From: Alphaproteobacteria bacterium
GTDB taxonomy: Bacteria > Pseudomonadota > Alphaproteobacteria > UBA9655
Length of the DNA stretch: 53,863 nucleotides
Assembly (NCBI GenBank): GCA_019749915.1
Contig: JAIEPE010000041.1
Location: forward strand, 1 to 53,863
Direction of reading: 5' to 3'
Part shown: positions 17,919-25,680 of the stretch, in pieces
Layout: every line of letters starts with the position of its first letter
Position numbering within the stretch: the first letter of the stretch is position 1
Translations under genes and position numbers: made by a program
Notes under the pieces: model-generated
What the model saw: the letters and a program-made list of their open reading frames with translations, nothing else
Told to the model about the DNA's origin: nothing
The model's database searches: none

Positions 17919-18480
17919 GAAAACCGATTCCCTTCAAGAGGCAATCGGTTTCATAAAGAGGCAAGCCCACAACATTTGTATAGGAGCCAGAAATAAACTT
18001 CACGAATTTAGCCGCCCGTCCTTGAATGGAATAGGCCCCTGCTCTCCCTTCCCATTCACCAGTTGCCACATAGGCGTTAATTTCTTGCGGACTGAGACGT
18101 TTAAATGCAATCCGGGTTATCACAAGCCGTGAAGCTTCTTTTCCTTCTGGAGATATAGCACAAACGGCTGTATACACCCGGTGGCGCCGTCCGGAAAATA
18201 ATTCCAGCGTTTTTCGGGCCTCCGCCGAAGTTTCTGCTTTGAGAAAAATTTGACGGCTGGCCTCAACAGCCGTATCAGCAGCAAGAACGTAGGCTGCAGG
18301 GTTTTGTGCATGGATGGCGCGAGCCTTTAAAAGGGCAATGCGCTGGGCATAACTTCTGATATCCTCCCCTTTTAAGGGTGTTTCATCCACATGAGGGGCA
18401 AGGATTTGATCGGGAATAATCCCAATGGATTCCAAGAGTTCTTTGCGACGAGGGGAGGAAGAGGCAAGGATAAATGGCAT
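17911..18480 (-). CDS. maf: Maf-like nucleoside triphosphate pyrophosphatase
   Basis: The product (189 aa) starts with the Maf signature FILASSSPRRKELLESIGI and contains VLAADTAVE, TSAEARKTLELFSGRRHRV, a central GEWEGRAGAYSIQGRAA and TNVVGLPLYET. Maf proteins hydrolyse non-canonical or modified NTPs such as dTTP, UTP and m7GTP. The ATG overlaps the infA stop (TAATG), so translation is coupled, and the gene overlaps rng by 8 nt at its end. Confidence 0.93.
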   Translation of the reverse strand: MPFILASSSPRRKELLESIGIIPDQILAPHVDETPLKGEDIRSYAQRIALLKARAIHAQNPAAYVLAADTAVEASRQIFLKAETSAEARKTLELFSGRRHRVYTAVCAISPEGKEASRLVITRIAFKRLSPQEINAYVATGEWEGRAGAYSIQGRAAKFVKFISGSYTNVVGLPLYETDCLLKGIGFHG

Positions 18481-18698
18481 TATTTATGACGAAACGTAAT
18501 CCGCCCTTTTGTCAAATCATAGGGAGTCATTTCAACGGTTACCTTATCACCAGCCAAAACACGAATTCGATTTTTACGCATTCTGCCCGATGTATGGGCA
18601 AGGACCATGTGACCATTTTCAAGTTGTACGCGGAAAGTTGCGTTGGGGAGCAATTCTAGAATTGTTCCACTAAATTCCATAAGATCTTCTTTAGACAT
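18480..18698 (-). CDS. infA: Translation initiation factor IF-1
   Basis: A 72-residue single S1/OB-fold protein: [59 protein letters not shown], ending KGRITFRHK. The length and sequence are diagnostic. IF-1 blocks the ribosomal A site during initiation. It is the first gene of the infA-maf-rng-yacG operon; overlapping stop and start codons join it to maf. Confidence 0.97.
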   Translation of the reverse strand: MSKEDLMEFSGTILELLPNATFRVQLENGHMVLAHTSGRMRKNRIRVLAGDKVTVEMTPYDLTKGRITFRHK

Positions 18699-18851
18699 TC
18701 ATACTCCAGGCTGTCTGTAATTATTTATTATCTCTCAATATACCAGCTTTTCCAAGAAAGCAAAGAGTTTGTAAAAGAGATTCAGGAAGATATTTCTTTA
18801 TTCTTTGAGAAAAATTAGACATAATTGAAAAATAACAATTGAGGGAGTTCC

Positions 18852-19232
18852 ATGAAAAAGCTTGTCTTATTTCTGTGCATATTTTGTTTTTCAGCGCCGC
18901 TTTATGGTGGCAGCGTTACCAACCAGGAACTTTTGGTGGCTTGTAAAGATAAATCTCCTGCTACTCAGAATTTTTGCTACGGCTTTATCATTAGTGCTGC
19001 TAATGCTGCTCAATTTTATCGCAACATTGTTGATGTGGAGCAGGAGTTCATCGACATTTGCTTGCCAGAAAATGTCTCTAACCAAGAAGTCGTAGATCTT
19101 TATATTGCTTGGGCAGAAAAGCACTTAGACCTTGCAAAAGGTCCCGCATTTTTAGGAGTAACAACTTCTTTCTCAAAAAAATATAGTTGTCCTCCTGAGA
19201 AAAAAACGAAACAGCACGAGACCGCTTTTTAA
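18852..19232 (+). CDS. Secreted Rap1a/Tai-like protein
   Basis: The Sec signal peptide (residues 1-19, MKKLVLFLCIFCFSAPLYG) is followed by a small helical domain with spaced cysteines: LLVACKDKSP, NFCYGFIISAANAAQFY, FIDICLPENVSNQEVVDLYI, then YSCPP. The arrangement matches the Rap1a/Tai family, which includes periplasmic immunity proteins against type VI amidase effectors but also many proteins of unknown role. GAGGGAG precedes the ATG. No effector gene lies beside it, so the role is open. The length is 126 aa. Confidence 0.72.
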   Translation: MKKLVLFLCIFCFSAPLYGGSVTNQELLVACKDKSPATQNFCYGFIISAANAAQFYRNIVDVEQEFIDICLPENVSNQEVVDLYIAWAEKHLDLAKGPAFLGVTTSFSKKYSCPPEKKTKQHETAF

Positions 19233-19293
19233 AGATTCAAAATGGCTAATTACCTTTCTTGAAACACTGGAATTTTGTAATTGGCTCATGAAT

Positions 19294-20172
19294 CTACTGT
19301 TTCACTTTCACAGCTATAATACTAACCATAATAAGGATCATTCCAACAATTTTAATAGCACTGAGACCTTCATCATAAATTACCCAGCCAAAGAATGCAC
19401 CAGTAACGGGGGCTAAAAAGAGAATAACCGCTGTGTAGTTGGCAGGGATTTTTCCTATAGAATAGGCAAGCAAACTTTGTCCCAAGGTATGAACAAGGAT
19501 CGCCTGCCCAAAAACGCTGATGATATCTTTTAAGGTTAGGGGCGACAAAGCTTCGCCAAAAAGATAGGCCAAAAAAAATAGAAAAAGAATAGCCACAAAA
19601 CCTGTCCAAAACATGATAAAACCGGTTGCCGTATCAGCGCGGATAAATTTTAAGGCTACAAGGTAAAGAGCAACAGCAAACCCAGAAAGAAGGGCCACCA
19701 TATCCCCAAGGAGGTTGGCATAACTGATGGAAAAGCTTTCTCCGACAAGGCACATACAACCCACAAAACCAATAAGAGCGGCAAGGCTATAGTGAAGGGT
19801 TGGCTTTTGACTGAATCCAATCCACATGATAAGCGGCACAAAGAAAGCGGCCGTGTTATTAAAAAGGGTTGAATTTACTATGGTTGTGTGATCAATGGAC
19901 CAATTCCATAGAGCAAGGTCCAGGGCAAAAAAAACTCCCGCCAGAAAAAGAACTCCCCCATGTTTTATCGGCAAAACAGAAGGGATCATCTCTTCATGAC
20001 GTTCCCACATCATCCAAATGCCTAAGAGAGGAAGGGCAAAGAGCATCCGGTAAAAACCGGTTGTAAGGGGACCTAAATCAGACAAACGCACGAAAATGGC
20101 AGATGATCCAATCAAGGCACTCCCCAAACATGAAAAGAGTACAGCTTGAAACTGAGTCATATTTTTGAGCAT
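19294..20172 (-). CDS. DMT-superfamily transporter (EamA)
   Basis: A 292-residue protein with about ten membrane segments and two EamA halves: an N-terminal GSSAIFVRLSDLGPLTTGFY and a C-terminal YSIGKIPANYTAVILFLAPV. These are typical of the RhaT/EamA drug-metabolite exporter family. In intracellular Alphaproteobacteria such proteins often exchange metabolites with the host, for instance S-adenosylmethionine or amino acids; the substrate here is unknown. A Met 4 codons downstream is an alternative start. The gene is isolated. Confidence 0.85.
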   Translation of the reverse strand: MLKNMTQFQAVLFSCLGSALIGSSAIFVRLSDLGPLTTGFYRMLFALPLLGIWMMWERHEEMIPSVLPIKHGGVLFLAGVFFALDLALWNWSIDHTTIVNSTLFNNTAAFFVPLIMWIGFSQKPTLHYSLAALIGFVGCMCLVGESFSISYANLLGDMVALLSGFAVALYLVALKFIRADTATGFIMFWTGFVAILFLFFLAYLFGEALSPLTLKDIISVFGQAILVHTLGQSLLAYSIGKIPANYTAVILFLAPVTGAFFGWVIYDEGLSAIKIVGMILIMVSIIAVKVKQ

Positions 20173-20657
20173 TGCTATAATTAACCATTTTAGAGAATAG
20201 GTTGATAGTAGAATGAACGAAGGGTATGAATCAAGAGAATGTTGTGGTTATATCTGGGAGACCTCATGAAAATTTTCAATCTTTTTTAATGACAGAAGCT
20301 GATTTATCAGTTGAGATCGGATTACCTCTCCCCCTGTGGAAGAGGTAAAGAAACTTTATTTTCCTCATAAATTTTCACGAGGCGACCCTAGTGGTTATGT
20401 TATCGTTCATGAAGGTTATCTCTTTTGAATCGCTCTCCCTTAAGAGAGAGTCCTTTCTCCATTAAATTAATGAGTCTTTTTCTAGAGTTTCTTCTTTTAA
20501 AGAAATATAACACATTTTTTACAACTTCAAAGTTTTTAAAAGAAAATACGCAAGAGATAATATGCTTCATGGTTAAGTTCCTTAACGTTTTTTTGGTATA
20601 AATCGTCACATTAATAGTATAATATCCCTCTCTAATAAATATGATTTTTGATTTAAA
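20173..20657. other. AT-rich intergenic region
   Basis: Besides the possible remnant at 20226-20428, this stretch holds a short imperfect hairpin near 20432-20455 (CTCTCCCTTAAGAGAGAG) and a TATAAT at 20618-20623 that may be the -10 box for the oxidoreductase gene. I see nothing else. Confidence 0.5.
20226..20428 (+). pseudogene. Possible frameshifted gene remnant
   Basis: A 40-codon frame (NQENVVVISGRPHENFQSFL, then MTEADLSVEIGLPLPLWKR) ends at TAA 20346. The +1 frame continues directly with KKLYFPHKFSRGDPSGYVIV up to TGA 20426. Both parts look protein-like, so one frameshift may have broken a short gene. I recognise no family. Confidence 0.3.
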
Positions 20658-23633
20658 ATGACATTTTTATCCCTCGGATTCACTTTTGAAGATCTTTTGA
20701 ATCCTTTAAAATTAATGGAATTAGATCAGGTTTTTTATCGCCATCTCAAGGAGAACGATGAAAGGCTTGCGCACCACTTAGAGGTTGCTCGGAAGAAGGA
20801 TCTAGCGTCTCCTGAGGAAAGTGCTCTTATTCTCGACCTTGCCCCTTATGTAGAAGATTTTTTGGGTGAACTTTTTTCACTCCAAAAGGAAATAACAACT
20901 CTCCAAGAACAAACCTATGCCTTAGCCCCTCTTTATCGGGCAAAGCGACTTTTTGTGCAGCGAGTGGCGGCCAAAGCCTATAGCAAAGAAGAAGCCCTGA
21001 CGTTTGATGGAAATGCTCTTCAGGCGCAGCTTGTTCAAAAAATGGGCGAGCCCTATACGGATTTGGCCTTTGCTCGCCATGTTTTAGAGACAAAGGATAA
21101 AGATTTCCTAGAAATTGCAAAAAAATACGCAGCCTGGTCGTTACATCAACCCCTGCCAACAATTCTCTTTCGCCTGCCTCGTAAAATTACTCCAAACGAA
21201 CTTTTGCAGGTACAACAAAAATCCCTCTCCGAAGAACATGCTCTCGATCAAGCCCATTATTGTATTTTCTGCCATAATCAAGGAAAGGACTCCTGTTCAA
21301 AAGCTCCAAAGGGATGTCCTCTCGGGCAAAAAATATCGGAAATGAATACCTTACGGGTTCAAGGCTATAGTTTGGGAGCCCTTGCCACTATCATGATTGA
21401 TAACCCTATGGTTGCTGCCACGGGTTATCGGATCTGCAATGATTGTTCCAAGGCATGCATTTTTCAAAAACAAGAGGCTGTAAACATCCCCAGCATAGAG
21501 ACGCAAACTTTGGAGAGTGTGCTGACTCTTCCCTGGGGCATTGAAATTTACAGCCTTCTGTCGAGATGGAACCCATTGAATTTTAGGCGTCCTTTTCCAA
21601 AAGAACCAACTGGTTATAAGGTGTTGGTGGCGGGTATGGGACCGGCTGGTTTTACTCTCGCTCACTATTTGATGAACGAGGGACATCAAGTTGTTGGAAT
21701 TGATGGATTAAAAATTGGACCTCTTCCCTCAGAACTTCTCACCGAACCTATCCGGAACTGGAAGAATCTGAAAGAACCTTTAGACTCTCGCCTTCCTGGC
21801 GGTTTTGGAGGCGTTGCGGAATATGGTATTACGAACCGTTGGGATAAGAATTTCCTTCTCCTGGTTCGAATTTTACTTGAACGGCGTTCTTTGTTTTCCC
21901 TGTATGACAATGTGCGCCTAGGAAGCACCCTCACCCTCCCTCAAGCTTTTGAGATGGGCTTTGATCATGCGGCTTTATGTTTTGGTGCAGGGCGTCCTAG
22001 TACTCTTGATCTGCCCCATAACCTCGCCCGGGGCGTGCGTGTGGCGTCTGATTTCCTGATGAACCTTCAGCTTTCAGGGGCGGCTCTGGAGGAATCCCTT
22101 TCAAACCTTCAAATCCGTTTGCCCATCGTGGTGATTGGAGGTGGTTTGACGGCTGTAGATACGGCCGTTGAGGCCTTAAAATATTATCCCAAGCAGGTCG
22201 AAAAATTTCTTAATCGGACAGAAGAAATGGGCGCCCTCCCCCCTGCCCTTTCAGCAGAAGAACAAGAAATTGCTGAAGAGTTTATTGAGCATGCCAGGGC
22301 TTTTCGGACGAGAGATTTTTTTGCCCTTGAAGGCGCTGTTAAGGTTCTTTACCGCAAAGCATTGCAGGATTCCCCTGCCTATCGCCTGAATTCTGACGAG
22401 CTAGACTTTGCTCTTCAAGAGGAGATTCAATTTGTTGAAAACACAAGCATTGAAGAGATTCAGATCGACGGCTATGGGCATGTCAAAGCTCTCAAAACAC
22501 AAGATAAAATCTATCCCTGTCGAACACTTTTGATTGCTATAGGAACTGAAGCAAATCAGGGATATGATGATGATCGCGTGAGTATTTATGGGGATTTGGA
22601 TCCTCGGTATCATGGAAACGTTGTCAAAGCTATGGCAAGCGCTAAAAATGGGTACCCTCAAGTGTGTAAAAAACTTATACAATCCCCTCCTCAATCCTTA
22701 AAAGTTAGCTTCGAAGAGCTCTTCACAACCCATGTCGTGTCCCTAAATCGATTAACACCTTCCATTATTGAAATCATTGTGAAAGCGCCCCAAGCAGTTA
22801 AAAATTTCAAGCCGGGACAGTTTTTTAGATTTCAAACCTATGGGCCACAATCTCTGGAAGCCATTGCCCTAACAGGGGCTTCTTCTGATCTGAAACTGGG
22901 ATTACTCTCTCTTATTGTCCTTGAAATGGGCGGATCTTCCTCTCTTTGTCAGTATTTGAAGAAGGGTCAAAAGGTGGCGTTGATGGGCCCGACTGGAGCG
23001 CCCACGGAAATTCCTCAAGACGAAACAGTTTTGCTTATCGGCGGAGGCCTTGGAAATGCGGTTCTCTTTTCCATAGGACGCGCTTTAAAAAACAATAATA
23101 ATCGTGTGATTTACGTTGCGGGATATAAGGCTCTATCTGATCTTTTCAAAAGAGAAGAAATTGAAGCGGTTGCCGATCAGGTGATTTGGTGCAGCGAATT
23201 CTCGCCTGTTATCAAAACCAATCGCCCTCAAGATCTTTCCATAGAAGGTACAATATTGGATGGGCTTTTGAAAGTTGCGGAATCTTCACCAAAAATGATT
23301 GATAGACTCATCACCATCGGATCGGACCGGATGATGGCAGCCGTTGCATGTGCAAGAAAAACGATCTTAAAGCCCGTCTTAAAAACCGAGCATCTTGCCA
23401 TTGGGAGCATTAATTCCCCCATGCAGTGCATGATGAAGGGCGTTTGTGGGCAATGTCTTCAAACCCTGGTGGATCCTCAAACAGGACAAAGACGGGTTGT
23501 TTTTTCCTGTGAAGCCCAAGATCAAAATCTTGATGAAGTTCAATTTGATGACTTGCATCAACGGCTTAAACAAAATAGCCTCCTCGAAAAACAAACGGGA
23601 CAATGGATACGGCAAAAATGGAAAATGGTTTAA
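20658..23633 (+). CDS. Fused GltD-like/ferredoxin-reductase-like oxidoreductase
   Basis: A 991-residue soluble protein. After about 190 residues without recognised motifs come Cys clusters CIFCHNQGKDSCSKAPKGCP (residues 202-220) and CNDCSKACIFQ, resembling the Fe-S entry domain of glutamate synthase small subunit. An FAD site (VLVAGMGPAGFTLAHYL) and a nucleotide site (VVIGGGLTAVDTAVEAL) follow. The last third is a flavin reductase-like module (KPGQFFRFQ, GGGLGNAVLFSIGRAL) ending in a PyrK-type [2Fe-2S] motif CMMKGVCGQCLQ...SCEAQ. This suggests electron flow between NAD(P)H and a partner; the acceptor is unknown. There is no clear Shine-Dalgarno site. The end overlaps anmK by 31 nt. Confidence 0.8.
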   Translation: MTFLSLGFTFEDLLNPLKLMELDQVFYRHLKENDERLAHHLEVARKKDLASPEESALILDLAPYVEDFLGELFSLQKEITTLQEQTYALAPLYRAKRLFVQRVAAKAYSKEEALTFDGNALQAQLVQKMGEPYTDLAFARHVLETKDKDFLEIAKKYAAWSLHQPLPTILFRLPRKITPNELLQVQQKSLSEEHALDQAHYCIFCHNQGKDSCSKAPKGCPLGQKISEMNTLRVQGYSLGALATIMIDNPMVAATGYRICNDCSKACIFQKQEAVNIPSIETQTLESVLTLPWGIEIYSLLSRWNPLNFRRPFPKEPTGYKVLVAGMGPAGFTLAHYLMNEGHQVVGIDGLKIGPLPSELLTEPIRNWKNLKEPLDSRLPGGFGGVAEYGITNRWDKNFLLLVRILLERRSLFSLYDNVRLGSTLTLPQAFEMGFDHAALCFGAGRPSTLDLPHNLARGVRVASDFLMNLQLSGAALEESLSNLQIRLPIVVIGGGLTAVDTAVEALKYYPKQVEKFLNRTEEMGALPPALSAEEQEIAEEFIEHARAFRTRDFFALEGAVKVLYRKALQDSPAYRLNSDELDFALQEEIQFVENTSIEEIQIDGYGHVKALKTQDKIYPCRTLLIAIGTEANQGYDDDRVSIYGDLDPRYHGNVVKAMASAKNGYPQVCKKLIQSPPQSLKVSFEELFTTHVVSLNRLTPSIIEIIVKAPQAVKNFKPGQFFRFQTYGPQSLEAIALTGASSDLKLGLLSLIVLEMGGSSSLCQYLKKGQKVALMGPTGAPTEIPQDETVLLIGGGLGNAVLFSIGRALKNNNNRVIYVAGYKALSDLFKREEIEAVADQVIWCSEFSPVIKTNRPQDLSIEGTILDGLLKVAESSPKMIDRLITIGSDRMMAAVACARKTILKPVLKTEHLAIGSINSPMQCMMKGVCGQCLQTLVDPQTGQRRVVFSCEAQDQNLDEVQFDDLHQRLKQNSLLEKQTGQWIRQKWKMV

Positions 23634-24748
23634 ACTCATCTCTCACTGTAATTGGCCTTATGTCGGGAACATCTGCCGATGGCATTGATGCAGCGCTCCT
23701 TCAAACCGATGGAGAAACCATAACCCATTTCGGCCTCACCTATCACAAGCCCTATCCTGAGCTCTTAAAAACGATGATCCTTCAAGCCTATGGCCGGGTG
23801 CCGGGACCTGAAGCCGCTCTCTTAGAAAAGATAATCACAGAACAACATGCCCAAGCCGTGGAGACCCTTCTGGACCGGGCTGGGCTTCAGGCTTCAGATA
23901 TTGATCTCATCGGTTTTCATGGGCAAACCCTTTTCCATCAGCCCCCAAAAGTGCGGGGAGAAAAGGGAAAAACCCACATTATTGGGGACGGAGTTCTTCT
24001 TTCTTCACTAACCGGGATTACAGTTGTGGATCAATTTCGTCTCAATGATATTGCACACGGTGGCCAGGGAGCCCCCCTCGTCCCCATATTTCATAAAGCT
24101 CTGGCCAAAGATCTCCCTAAACCTTTGGCTTTTCTTAATATTGGTGGTGTTGCCAATGTGACGTGGCTTGGCGCAAAAGATGAGGATATCCTTGCCTTTG
24201 ACACAGGTCCCGGCAATGGACTTATTGATGATTGGGTACGTGCTTATTGCAGCCTTCCTTGGGATGAAGAGGGAAGAATTGCGGCCAAAGGAAAGATTCA
24301 TTCGGACATTTTAAGACACTGGTTATTTCATCCTTATTTGTCGCAAAAACCTCCTAAAGCCTTAGACCGTCAACAATTTCGTAAATGTCTTGAAGATGTG
24401 ACCGAAATTCCCTTTGAAGACGCCATCGCAACCTTAACCGCCTTTACGGTCAGAGCCATTGAAAAAGCCCTACCCCTCTTCCCTGAAAAGCCAAAACTAT
24501 GGCTTGTAACCGGTGGGGGAGCGCACAACGGAACTCTTTTAAATTGGATGCGTGAAAGATTAGAGGTTGAGGTAAAAAAGGTGACAGATATTGGTTTTAA
24601 CGGAGATGCGTTGGAAGCTCAAGCCTTTGGCTTTTTAGCCGTGCGAAGTGTGCGAAGCTATCCTCTGACTTTTCCAGGCACCACGGGCGTTTTGCAACCT
24701 TTAACGGGGGGTCGGATTTGCTGGTTTAAGAAGGATCAGGCGGCTTAA
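23603..24748 (+). CDS. anmK: Anhydro-N-acetylmuramic acid kinase
   Basis: A 381-residue sugar kinase of the ASKHA fold. Family signatures: VIGLMSGTSADGIDAALLQT at the N-terminus, IGFHGQTLFHQP, NIGGVANVTWLG, FDTGPGNGLIDDWV and VTGGGAHNGTLL. It phosphorylates 1,6-anhydro-MurNAc to MurNAc-6-phosphate during peptidoglycan recycling. The start overlaps the preceding gene; an ATG 15 nt downstream is also possible. Its presence suggests that the cell still builds and recycles peptidoglycan, consistent with glmM here. Confidence 0.94.
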   Translation: MDTAKMENGLNSSLTVIGLMSGTSADGIDAALLQTDGETITHFGLTYHKPYPELLKTMILQAYGRVPGPEAALLEKIITEQHAQAVETLLDRAGLQASDIDLIGFHGQTLFHQPPKVRGEKGKTHIIGDGVLLSSLTGITVVDQFRLNDIAHGGQGAPLVPIFHKALAKDLPKPLAFLNIGGVANVTWLGAKDEDILAFDTGPGNGLIDDWVRAYCSLPWDEEGRIAAKGKIHSDILRHWLFHPYLSQKPPKALDRQQFRKCLEDVTEIPFEDAIATLTAFTVRAIEKALPLFPEKPKLWLVTGGGAHNGTLLNWMRERLEVEVKKVTDIGFNGDALEAQAFGFLAVRSVRSYPLTFPGTTGVLQPLTGGRICWFKKDQAA

Positions 24749-24757
24749 ATGACTGGG

Positions 24758-24829
24758 GAGCCCCCCGCGTTAAACCGCAGGGCGTCAACACCCCACTCGA
24801 CGTCCCGCGGCCCAGACCGCGGGATCCAT
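24758..24829. repeat. Palindromic element pair (family A)
   Basis: Hairpins at 24758-24788 (GAGCCCCCCGCG...GGGCGTCAA) and 24798-24829 (CGACGTCCCGCGG...CGGGATCCAT) lie between anmK and the convergent hydrolase. The GACGTC sides face each other, as at 6065-6138. Confidence 0.8.
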
Positions 24830-24858
24830 TTTTAAGTACCCTATTAAATTTCAGGAAC

Positions 24859-25521
24859 TTACCCGTTCACAACCCTTTGTACGGGTTTAAGAGCAGGCGT
24901 TAAATAGTCATGTACGTGACCAATAAGCTCTGGCATTTGATGGGTGAAGAAATGATCGCCTTCAGGAATCACACGGTAATCAATGTGAAGTCCGCGCTGT
25001 GCAGAGAGGCGTTCGGACAGTTTTTGCACCGATTCTTTAGGAACAATTTCGTCCTTTGAACCCTGAAGAATCAAACCGGACACAGGACAGGGTGCTAGGA
25101 AAGAAAAATCATATAAATTCGCAGGGGGAGAGACAGCAATAAAGCCATCCAATTCTGGACGACGCATTAAAAGCTGCATAGAAATCCACGCTCCAAAGGA
25201 AAAACCAGCCACCCAACATTGACGGGGTTCAGGGTTTTGAACTTGAAGCCAATCCAAGCATGCCGCAGCATCGCTTAGCTCGCCTTCCCCGTGATCATAT
25301 TTGCCTTCAGAACGCCCCACGCCACGAAAATTAAACCGTATGACGTTAAAACCTTGTTCAACAAAAGCACGAAACAAGGCGTAGGTCACCTTATTATTCA
25401 TTGTCCCCCCATGTTCAGGGTGAGGATGAAGAATAATAGCAATGGGGGCATTAGGATTTTTACCTTGATGATATCGTGCTTCAATACGACCAACAGGACC
25501 AGCAATAAGAACTTCCGCCAT
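24859..25521 (-). CDS. Alpha/beta hydrolase (COG2945 type)
   Basis: A 220-residue cytosolic hydrolase. Visible features: the oxyanion region LHPHPEHGGTMNNKV, RFNFRGVGRSEG, the nucleophile elbow AGFSFGAW (Ser), an acid near LQGSKDEIVP and a His in PEGDHFF. This matches the short-chain hydrolase family often annotated as a predicted alpha/beta superfamily hydrolase. The substrate is unknown. I place the start at 25521 because GAGAGG lies 5 nt upstream and the family begins MAEVLI.GP.GRIEARY; an in-frame ATG 54 nt upstream is unlikely. Confidence 0.88.
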   Translation of the reverse strand: MAEVLIAGPVGRIEARYHQGKNPNAPIAIILHPHPEHGGTMNNKVTYALFRAFVEQGFNVIRFNFRGVGRSEGKYDHGEGELSDAAACLDWLQVQNPEPRQCWVAGFSFGAWISMQLLMRRPELDGFIAVSPPANLYDFSFLAPCPVSGLILQGSKDEIVPKESVQKLSERLSAQRGLHIDYRVIPEGDHFFTHQMPELIGHVHDYLTPALKPVQRVVNG

Positions 25522-25680
25522 AACACCTCTCTTAAAATGTTCAGTCGTCGTAACAGTCTTTTTGAAAAAAGTCAAGTAATTTCAATAAATTTCGGTATGT
25601 TTCTTTGTATAAGGATACAGCAATCTTCAATCTTAAGAAAAGTTCGTACACATTACAAAGCAGGTAGATTTGATTTATCT

